Origin: Acidobacteriota bacterium
Lineage (GTDB): Bacteria; Acidobacteriota; Terriglobia; Acidiferrales; UBA7541
Reading direction: 5' to 3'
DNA: 39,478 nt
Assembly: GCA_003166795.1 (NCBI GenBank)
Contig: PMUS01000032.1
Coordinates: forward strand, 27,949 to 67,426
In this document: positions 34,401 through 39,478 of the stretch, piece by piece
Numbering within the stretch: the stretch's first letter is position 1
Layout of the letters: each line of letters begins with the position of its first letter
Notes under the pieces: generated by a model
Database searches by the model: none
Told to the model about the DNA's origin: nothing
What the model saw: only the letters and a program-made list of their open reading frames with translations
Translations under genes and position numbers: made by a program

Positions 34401-35199
34401 CGTTGTTCTGGAAGTATTCGTAAAGGGAACCGTGGAGGTCATTCGTGCCGCCCTTGGTCACGATATTGACGATTCCTCCAAGCGCCCGGCCGGATTCCGC
34501 GCCGAAGCTGTTGTTGACCACGCGGAATTCCTGAACGGATTCCTGAGGGGGCGTCGCGCGCTGCACGCCGCTGGCCGTGTTCACGAAATCCGCTCCGTCC
34601 ACCGTAATTTCATTGCTGAAAGCGCGCATGCCGCCGAACGAAATCTGAGTGGCCTCGTACTCCGTAAAAGTGGTTCCCAGGCTGGTGCGGCTCGTGGTGA
34701 CGCCGGGCGTCAGGAGGGCAAAGTCAGTGAACAAGCGGCCGCTGATCGGCAAAGATTGAATCTGCTGTGTCTCGACGACCTGGCTGATTTCCGTCTTCGT
34801 GGTTTCAATCATGGGCGCTTCGGTCGTCACAACGACTCGCGCGCCTTGCGCTTCGACTTGCAGGCCGACATTGATCGTCGCAGCTTGGCCGACGGTCAGC
34901 ACGATCCCCGTCTGCGTATAGCCCGCGAATCCGGTGAACGACACTTTGAGCTCGTAGTTACCGGGGACTAGATTAGCGACTGTGTAAACACCTCTATCAC
35001 TGGAGGTCGCTGTGTACGTGGTGTTCGTGTCCGTGTTGCGCAAGGTGATCGAGGCGCCGGCGACGGAAGAACCGCTCGGATCCGTCACGGTACCGGTCAG
35101 CAGCGCGGCGGAAGCCCCGCCCTGCGCCAACGCCAAATTCGCGCATCCGGCAAAAAACAGAATTCCAAGGACCAACGACAGACCCAAACGTACTTTCAT
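31426..35199 (-). CDS. TonB-dependent receptor with carboxypeptidase-regulatory-like domain
   Basis: This 1257-residue outer-membrane receptor is complete. Signal peptide about 1-26 (ending LALAQ). A regulatory-like Ig fold follows (about 32-112: LLTGTVTDPSGSSVAGASITLRNTDT, GVYTVANLVPGNYELKVSFTGF). The plug comes next (about 130-250: LPISGRLFTDFALLTPGV, GGMRAFSNEITVDGADFVN, QEFRVVNNSFGAESGRALGGIVNIVTKGGTN). The barrel extends to the end (GFFAQDQWRLTPKLTMNFGLRWDYE, FQLAAKFSF, terminal F). There is no obvious TonB box. AGGGGGG precedes the ATG. Such receptors bring in large substrates; nearby periplasmic oxidases hint at a carbohydrate or alcohol-containing ligand, which is inference. Confidence 0.95.
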   Translation of the reverse strand: MKVRLGLSLVLGILFFAGCANLALAQGGASAALLTGTVTDPSGSSVAGASITLRNTDTNTTYTATSSDRGVYTVANLVPGNYELKVSFTGFAGYTQTGIVLTVGQAATINVGLQVEAQGARVVVTTEAPMIETTKTEISQVVETQQIQSLPISGRLFTDFALLTPGVTTSRTSLGTTFTEYEATQISFGGMRAFSNEITVDGADFVNTASGVQRATPPQESVQEFRVVNNSFGAESGRALGGIVNIVTKGGTNDLHGSLYEYFQNNALDSRNLLQKPEPGLQSQLLPDALRQNQYGGTIGGPIKKDKLFFFANYEGKRRGESPLYPPDLVNNILVIDQAKALMGLAPEGCSAGLATCLPNFAGNPANITQAQALGFLNPFLKTANNDYGFARIDDQINANNRLAIRYNVEDARDSGELVGQTLDGGGIGVPSGGRDLFIRDQSLFATLDSSLTPSLVNSALFQYARRHYNFPGMTGQPDFSILNDLELGHNFGTNDRLYESRVQGADSVSWVKGNHVAKFGFDGNYVWSLINFPGFMPVRMLVPGVSCLSNFAEFYNTSFGAGDPTTPGLDASSAACPVPGDDGVVFTYAGVQVPASPSFTAGPPLVTSSSGSSLNTSTWANAFPPSLFNTFSKEINHGYWGFFAQDQWRLTPKLTMNFGLRWDYESGLSEYVKPDYGNWQPRIGLAWSPDSKTVFRAGFGMFDDRYNLTFFFVPNTQKVVPGLGCNPQIPPCLAGGAITGEDITVSPQMLPMTNGLQANQGYQIFGFPAGAGAAGYAASVISTGGYTAGPEHQTDIISLVGTCDTTFACGVGAGGMDHNVSKTPYAEQASAEVDHQFGGGFAVNAAYLFVGAHRLVRGNNINVPCPLGTTDPSQDSGVASVNGPDFANVDPGTWPLAPVPFFPDAVPGLVNPNGSFSKCASGTPILGTGALAGLGPWFAGAGPDAGLQSMSYGLLDYNNGVAKAAYHGGTLTAIERIKNFNLTANYTYSHTIDNGNFTTFINLPPNQFDYKSERGNSNQDARHHLVTNFTALGPEDTFLRHFTLSSIITLQSGRPFTIYYGSNTLNDVAGGATDRVGGAPVDGSCASTSTCATMIGRNTYVGDPLYSWDFHLARYFQLTEHVKLDVSVDAFNFLNRSNVDEVTSVYGSPVFCGSPAVIPHHYRDATSRAIQAGSGSTACPVGDGFAIPGVGSFASTPITTSTLAGGSCSGAGMSLNPLANISATCLFIPATPSPTFGLPRTMLNPRQFQLAAKFSF

Positions 35200-35495
35200 T
35201 TAGGACCCCCCTTGAAGTAAGACTTGCCCAATGCAGCTTCGCAGGTGTGTTCGGTCGTCACGTGCGCAGCTTAGGATTGGTGCATGTGTAACGCCAGCGA
35301 AACTGGTTGTCAAGCTCTTATGCGGCTCGCTGTGCGAGTGTTTGCCCAATTCACCGGAGTAAGTAGCTTGGACACATCTCGGCTCATTCAGCTTTGCGAA
35401 CGCTACAAAACTGGCCTCGACTGATCTCTCCTGAGGGGGAAGAAAAACCTATCTCAGAGCGAAGTGGCCTTGGTGGGGAATCCAACGTGAAACGC
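35200..35495. other. Gap between AraC regulator and TonB receptor
   Basis: These 296 bases separate the AraC gene (3' end) from the receptor start, both on the minus strand. The receptor promoter is expected here: TTGACA at 35313-35308 (minus) is followed after 17 bases by TACACA, a weak -10. No small gene was found. Confidence 0.4.
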
Positions 35496-36527
35496 TTAGC
35501 GAAGTCTTAGATGGCTTACTGGCCCATGTGCGAGCCAAGGAGCGAATTCGCTTCGCGAAACTCGGGGCGATAAACCAAACGCTTGCTTGAAGCATCGGCT
35601 GAAGTGGTTCGAATTGTTGAAGCCCCACGAGTATGCAATTTCGGTGATGGACCTGTGGGCGAAATCCGGGTTGAGGAGGTCGTCGCGGCAACGCTCCACC
35701 CGCTGCTTCAAAATGTAATCCGAGATGGAGATTTTTTCCGGCTGGAAAGCCATGTGCAGGTATCGCTTCGTGCATCCCGTCGAGCTGGCGAGCTTTGCAA
35801 GCGAAAGTTCAGGATCACCCAAGTGACTCGCGATATAGAGCTTCAGTCGATCTCGGAGCGCCGCCTTTGAGTCCAGGGAACCGCGTTCGTGACAAAGGTC
35901 ACTCAGAGCGAGGCGAGTCATTTGGATAATGATATCCGCGACGTCGTGGCTGGTGGCATTGAGAATCTGCGGGCTCTGATCGAACGTGTCCGAGATCAAG
36001 TTCCAGATCAATTTGCCTAATCCGCGGCGTGCTGGGAAACGGCGCACGACCAGATTTTGCAGATCGAAGTTTCGAGCCACAAATTTGTCGCGCGGTATCA
36101 GCAGCAGAGACATGTCGGCTCCGCCGAGAATCGTCATCCGATAGGGCCGAGCATTGTCGTAGATGCTCCACTCCCCGGCTCGCAGACACGTTGTGCGGCC
36201 GTTCTGTTCGAGTACGCAACTCCCTGCCGTCAGCAGGACGGCTTTCACGAAATACCGATGATCTCGCCGGGCCAGAAAGTTCGTTCTTAGAACGCGATGA
36301 GGGGTGCTGTGGCTAATCCGGGATAAGACCAGGTTGGAAACCTCGGCATGCTCAAAGCCCGCGCTGAAAGGTTGGTTCCCCAGCGTTTCGACTTCGTGTT
36401 TACCGCAAATGGAGGCCGTGTGCGCTTGCCAGAATTCGCGCCGCTCCGAAACCTTGATTCCCTCGGTGGAGACGCGCTTGAACGGGGAAGTGGCCGCGTT
36501 CGCGACAGCAATGGCGCTGGCTGGCAT
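35496..36527 (-). CDS. AraC-family transcriptional regulator
   Basis: This 343-residue regulator has an N-terminal ligand/dimerisation domain of the AraC-binding-like type (about 20-200), with FWQAHTASICGKHEVETLG and FVKAVLLTAGSCVLEQNGRTTCLRAGEWSIYDNARPY. The C-terminal double helix-turn-helix (about 228-330) has LAKLASSTGCTKRYLHMAF and ITEIAYSWGFNNSNHFSRCFKQAFGLSPRVSR, the second being the AraC signature. A GGCGGGGG site precedes ATG 36525-36527. The gene lies directly upstream of the TonB receptor on the same strand. It could activate the receptor and the cytochrome-PQQ cluster; this is inference from position. Confidence 0.92.
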   Translation of the reverse strand: MPASAIAVANAATSPFKRVSTEGIKVSERREFWQAHTASICGKHEVETLGNQPFSAGFEHAEVSNLVLSRISHSTPHRVLRTNFLARRDHRYFVKAVLLTAGSCVLEQNGRTTCLRAGEWSIYDNARPYRMTILGGADMSLLLIPRDKFVARNFDLQNLVVRRFPARRGLGKLIWNLISDTFDQSPQILNATSHDVADIIIQMTRLALSDLCHERGSLDSKAALRDRLKLYIASHLGDPELSLAKLASSTGCTKRYLHMAFQPEKISISDYILKQRVERCRDDLLNPDFAHRSITEIAYSWGFNNSNHFSRCFKQAFGLSPRVSRSEFAPWLAHGPVSHLRLR

Positions 36528-36697
36528 CCGAACCCCCGCCGCATACTATCCAATAACAACTTAGGGCTGTCCAGTTGTTTGATCGGAACGTCTTGGCGTT
36601 ATGCGTGGTGAGGCAGTCGGCCTGCGCGAGCGGTGTGATTTTCACGTTTCAATTCCTTGCGAACGATCCGAGGAGAAATCCAGAGTGAACGGGGAAG

Positions 36698-36772
36698 TGG
36701 TGCCGGCGGGGGGAATCGAACCCACGGCCTAGGGATTATGAGACCCTCGCTCTCCCACTGAGCTACGCCGGC
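36698..36772 (-). tRNA. tRNA-Met (CAT anticodon)
   Basis: The minus strand folds as a cloverleaf: acceptor GCCGGCG/CGCCGGC, D-stem GCTC/GAGC, anticodon loop CTCATAA, T-loop TTCGATT, discriminator A and an encoded CCA. The CAT anticodon fits Met or lysidine-modified Ile; elongator Met is most likely from the body. Two stem positions do not pair well: 31-39 (T-T) and 50-64 (T-C). Confidence 0.9.
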
Positions 36773-36788
36773 ACGTAAACAATCATTG

Positions 36789-36818
36789 ATGCTAAGGGTT
36801 CGCTCGCCGGAGTGTCAA
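36789..36818 (-). promoter_or_regulatory. Predicted sigma70 promoter of the tRNA gene
   Basis: On the minus strand, perfect TTGACA (36818-36813) is followed after 18 bases by TAGCAT (36794-36789). The -10 ends 16 bases before the tRNA 5' end, a normal distance for a short leader. Confidence 0.7.
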
Positions 36819-36862
36819 GGTGCCGATCCGATAAGGATTGGCATCCTGGGTGAACGAAGTGA

Positions 36863-36881
36863 GCGAAGGGCCTCTCTTCGC
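36863..36881 (-). terminator. Small stem-loop after the Xaa-Pro aminopeptidase gene
   Basis: GCGAAG (36863-36868) and CTTCGC (36876-36881) form a 6-bp stem with a seven-base loop, 9 bases past the stop of the aminopeptidase gene on the minus strand. It has no T-run. Weak evidence only. Confidence 0.35.
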
Positions 36882-36889
36882 CTTGCTAA

Positions 36890-38269
36890 TCATTGCGTTG
36901 CAGCTGTTTTGCCCTCGGCCATAATCTTTTCAATTTCGTCGGCCGTGCGCGGCAGCCGCGCGGTCAGCAGCCGGTAGCCATCTTTGGTGACGAGCACGTC
37001 GTCCTCGATCCGCACGCCGAGATTCTCCTCCGGAATGTAGATACCCGGCTCTACTGTGACAACCATTCCTGCCTCCAGCGGCCGGTTGCGGTCGCCGGGA
37101 TCGTGCACGTCGAGTCCGAGATGATGGCTAACGCCGTGCGGATAATATCGGCCGAGCGTATGGCCCTCTTTGTCGTGGCCGTGCGTATTGATGTAGTCGG
37201 TGACGATCGCCTGCAGGCTGCCCTTGGCGCCGTAAAGCACGGCTCCGGGCTTCACCGCCGCCATCGCTGCGTTCTGCGCGCCGAGGACGATGTCGTAAAT
37301 CTCGCGCTGCCGCGCCGTGAATTTGCCGTTCGCGGGCACCGTGCGCGTGATGTCCGCCGCGTAGCCGCCATATTCGCCGCCCACGTCCATCACCACCAAA
37401 TCGCCATCCTTGATTTCGCTGTCGAGCGCGCTGTAGTGCAGCACCGTCGAATTGAATCCCGCGCCGACGATCGGCGAATACGCCTCCCGCGCGCAGCCGC
37501 CCATCTCGTGAATTTCCTTCATCCGCGCGGCCACCTGATATTCGAAAAGTCCGGGACGCATGCGCCGCATAGCGTCGAATTGCGCATCCATGGATACGTC
37601 AATTGCCTTTTGCATCAGCGCGAGTTCGCCGTCGGACTTGACTTGGCGCAGCGCGTCGAGCGCCGGTGCGATGTCTTTAAGCGTCGTGTGCGGAATCGCG
37701 TCGCGTATCTCCGCCACTGAATTCGTCAGGTGGGGGTAGCCCTCCTCATTCTTCGGAGGCATCAGCGTGTAGAAAGTTTTGTAGGTGTCGGCAAGCTTCG
37801 CGAGATCGCCTTTCAGGTTGGCGATCGGCTCGACGTTTGCAAATCCGGTCTTCTCCTGCACGCCGGGATCATCAGGGCCGATCTTTGGCCCCTCCCATTT
37901 CTCCTGGGCCGGATTGCGCGGCGGCAGGTAGAGAACTTCGGCCGGAGTTGAAGCTTGCGCGCCGCTGTTTGGCTCATCCGGAGTCAACAACAGCACCGCG
38001 CCCGGCTCGTCGTGGCCGGTCAGGTAATAGAAATGCGGCTCCTGAAAAAAGATGGCGACTTCGGAAGCGTCCTCGTGCCCCGTGTATCCAACGACCACAA
38101 TCGGCCCGTCCACGCTCGCTCGCAGCTTCGTCCGTCGCGCCGCATATTCCTCGCTCGGCTGACGAAACCGCGCCTGCACGACGCAACATGCGCACGCTAC
38201 CGCCAGCAGCATCAGGCCAACTTGACGAATGTCGAGCCGCCGCGCCAATCTTAATGTTCTCGGTTTCAT
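36890..38269 (-). CDS. Exported Xaa-Pro aminopeptidase (M24B, PepP-like)
   Basis: This 459-residue metallopeptidase removes an N-terminal residue preceding proline. A hydrophobic N-terminus (VGLMLLAVACACCVVQ) suggests a signal peptide or anchor, so it probably acts in the periplasm; ordinary PepP is cytoplasmic. The N-terminal creatinase-like domain (about 38-200) contains FFQEPHFYYLTGHDEPGAVLLL. The pita-bread domain has all five metal ligands: D and D in VVMDVGGEYGGYAADITRT, H in HGVSHHLGLDVHD, E in VTVEPGIYIP and E in GVRIEDDVLVT. No operon partner is adjacent; the tRNA follows downstream on the same strand. Confidence 0.93.
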   Translation of the reverse strand: MKPRTLRLARRLDIRQVGLMLLAVACACCVVQARFRQPSEEYAARRTKLRASVDGPIVVVGYTGHEDASEVAIFFQEPHFYYLTGHDEPGAVLLLTPDEPNSGAQASTPAEVLYLPPRNPAQEKWEGPKIGPDDPGVQEKTGFANVEPIANLKGDLAKLADTYKTFYTLMPPKNEEGYPHLTNSVAEIRDAIPHTTLKDIAPALDALRQVKSDGELALMQKAIDVSMDAQFDAMRRMRPGLFEYQVAARMKEIHEMGGCAREAYSPIVGAGFNSTVLHYSALDSEIKDGDLVVMDVGGEYGGYAADITRTVPANGKFTARQREIYDIVLGAQNAAMAAVKPGAVLYGAKGSLQAIVTDYINTHGHDKEGHTLGRYYPHGVSHHLGLDVHDPGDRNRPLEAGMVVTVEPGIYIPEENLGVRIEDDVLVTKDGYRLLTARLPRTADEIEKIMAEGKTAATQ

Positions 38270-38366
38270 GGATTATGCACGTCAGGATACCGCAAGTTCG
38301 GGTCGGCCGTCCTGCGGACACTTCGAGAGTTCCGGTCCGATGAACCGGCCAGCCGCCCGGGAGCAA

Positions 38367-38879
38367 CTAGTCCTTGATCTGAATCTCTTGGCCAGTGGCT
38401 TGACCCAGCGCACGAAGATAGGCGTCGAGCGTGCGGTGATGGCCGATTACGAAGCGAGACACGAAGCGGAAGACCGGGTTATAGACTTCTCCGTTTTCGG
38501 TAATGCGCACGATCGTGCCGGCGCCGCCGGATTGAATCAAATAGGTCCAGGTCCCCGAGTAGGGCAGATTCTCCGTGGCGATGCGGCGCTTGATCGAATA
38601 TGGCGGGGAACTGTCCAGCATCTCGTAGGTCACTGTCTCGCCATTGCGGGTGGTTTCGCGCGTCAACCGTCGGCCGGCGGCATCTGGAACCATTTCCCAA
38701 TGGAGCACATCCGGGCGCCAATTCTGTGGGCCGGCAATGAGAGCAAAGAGCTGTTCGGGAGTCGCGCGATAGGAAGCGCTCCGCGATGCGACGTGCTCCT
38801 TCGGAAGCAATGCGCCAATCGCGACCACGGCCGCCGCGATCAGAACGAGCCCGCAAATTAAGATCAGGACTATTTTCAT
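38367..38879 (-). CDS. SRPBCC-family membrane-anchored protein
   Basis: This 170-residue protein has an N-terminal membrane segment (about 4-24, VLILICGLVLIAAAVVAIGALL). A START/SRPBCC-like domain follows (about 30-165), seen in SRSASYRATPEQLFALIAGPQNWRPDVLHWEMVP and the later TWTYLIQSGGAGTIVRITENGEVYNPVFRFVSRF. This fold makes a hydrophobic pocket for lipids or aromatics; the ligand here is not known. Its ATG overlaps the stop of the MarR gene (ATGA), so the two form an operon, and the MarR protein probably controls it. The stop is close to the aminopeptidase gene, with about 100 bases between. Confidence 0.88.
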   Translation of the reverse strand: MKIVLILICGLVLIAAAVVAIGALLPKEHVASRSASYRATPEQLFALIAGPQNWRPDVLHWEMVPDAAGRRLTRETTRNGETVTYEMLDSSPPYSIKRRIATENLPYSGTWTYLIQSGGAGTIVRITENGEVYNPVFRFVSRFVIGHHRTLDAYLRALGQATGQEIQIKD

Positions 38880-39340
38880 TGGTCGTGCGACCTCTTTCGT
38901 CGCCGCAACAGAATATTGGCGTGTTTCGCCAAGAGCTCGATGCCTCGCAGCGCGGTTTCGAGATCTCCCGCCGGCATCGAGTGGAACATCTCGCTCACAA
39001 GATCCGCATCAAGAACCGTGTTCTCTTCCTTGATTCGCGCGCCAGCCGCCGTCAACGTCAAGCCGATACTTCGCCCGTCGGCGTTGTCCCGCCGGCGGGC
39101 GACATAGCCGCAACGCACCAATTTCGCCACCATGATGCTCATGGATGATCGTCCTACGCCCATGTGTTCTGCCAGCCTCGACAGAGTCGTGGGCCGTGTC
39201 GCATGGAGGTGATTCAAAGTGCTGGCCTGGTGCTCCGTGATGACTTTTCCACTCGTGTCGTCACGGACGTGCCGCCTATGACAGGCGAGAAAAATCGCCG
39301 GATAAGCATCGAATAGGCGCCTGACTCGCGAATCCAACAT
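38876..39340 (-). CDS. MarR-family transcriptional regulator
   Basis: This 154-residue winged-helix regulator has YPAIFLACHRRHVRD at the dimer interface. The DNA-binding region (about 35-100) reads HQASTLNHLHATRPTTLSRLAEHMGVGRSSMSIMVAKLVRCGYVARRRDNADGRSIGLTLTAAG, with the wing DNADGRS that is highly typical of MarR. ATG 39340 has no clear ribosome binding site, and a promoter just upstream suggests a leaderless message. A perfect inverted repeat covers the promoter -35, which fits autorepression. It is followed by the SRPBCC gene by 4-base overlap. The ligand is unknown, possibly a phenolic or other aromatic. Confidence 0.92.
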   Translation of the reverse strand: MLDSRVRRLFDAYPAIFLACHRRHVRDDTSGKVITEHQASTLNHLHATRPTTLSRLAEHMGVGRSSMSIMVAKLVRCGYVARRRDNADGRSIGLTLTAAGARIKEENTVLDADLVSEMFHSMPAGDLETALRGIELLAKHANILLRRRKRSHDQ

Positions 39341-39348
39341 TAGGCGGC

Positions 39349-39377
39349 AGGGTAAGACGGAAAGTTTGATTGGTCAA
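39349..39377 (-). promoter_or_regulatory. Predicted MarR-operon promoter
   Basis: On the minus strand TTGACC (39377-39372) and TACCCT (39354-39349) are 17 bases apart. The -10 ends 8 bases before the ATG, so transcription would start at or next to the start codon. Confidence 0.5.
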
Positions 39378-39379
39378 AC
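39364..39379. promoter_or_regulatory. Candidate MarR operator
   Basis: GTTTGA-TTGG-TCAAAC is a perfect 6-bp inverted repeat with a 4-bp centre, 24 bases upstream of the MarR start and covering the -35 box. Spacing and size fit a MarR dimer site. Confidence 0.65.
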
Positions 39380-39478
39380 AAAAAAGAGGAGGCCTACGGA
39401 GTCTAATCGGCGGGTGGCCCACTCGTCGGTCGACCCATCGCGCTAGCGAATTCGTTTTTTCGGGTGCCCCATCCTCGG

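Overview
The window is GC-rich bacterial chromosome that looks like a soil or sediment Acidobacteriota. This is an inference from protein content: very large TonB-dependent receptors with an N-terminal carboxypeptidase-regulatory-like domain (one whole, one cut by the left edge), secreted dihaem cytochrome c plus PQQ-dehydrogenase pairs, DUF3300/DUF2950 exoproteins, a LysW-like protein and an Omp85-TamB envelope operon. I see no rRNA, CRISPR array, insertion sequence, integrase or phage gene. There is one tRNA.

Layout. 1-767 (-) is the N-terminal part of a TonB-dependent receptor that runs off the window. 987-3000 (-) is a two-component system, a membrane PAS/HisKA kinase followed by a NarL-type regulator. 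3191-4803 (-) holds two overlapping thymidylate-kinase-like paralogues, the second with an altered Walker A lysine. 5100-6590 (+) is a secreted phospholipase B-like/C45-type Ntn hydrolase, then a small Cys/His-rich protein (6735-7079, +) and a ThiF/MoeB-like adenylyltransferase (7107-8156, -). 8251-15898 (+) is a translationally coupled outer-membrane assembly operon: an Omp85 protein with about seven POTRA repeats, a SurA N-domain-like periplasmic protein and a TamB-like protein. 15913-17722 (-) encodes molybdate-type ModC and ModB without ModA.

17913-20023 (+) is the DUF3300-DUF2950 pair, followed by a DUF2059 protein (-), L-isoaspartate methyltransferase (+), a dolichyl-phosphate-sugar-type glycosyltransferase (+) and a secreted DinB-like protein (-). 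23194-24940 (+) is an apparent operon of membrane protein, winged-helix regulator and cis-prenyltransferase, preceded by three perfect palindromes. A NUDIX hydrolase (-), a LysW-like zinc protein with a long acidic tail (+) and a small secreted regulatory-domain protein (+) follow. 26228-31207 (-) carries two tandem cytochrome c-PQQ dehydrogenase modules, next to a full TonB-dependent receptor (31426-35199, -) and an AraC-family regulator (35496-36527, -). The right end holds tRNA-Met(CAT), a secreted Xaa-Pro aminopeptidase and a MarR-SRPBCC operon with a clear operator.

How the genes work together. Much of the window concerns the cell envelope: outer-membrane assembly (Omp85-SurA-like-TamB), carrier lipid (cis-prenyltransferase), uptake (TonB receptors) and periplasmic oxidation (PQQ dehydrogenases passing electrons to dihaem cytochromes). 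Regulators sit beside likely targets (HK/RR, winged helix, AraC, MarR). The parts most worth a second look are the Omp85-TamB operon architecture, the acid-tailed LysW, the Walker-A-altered kinase paralogue and the palindrome cluster at 23098-23157.
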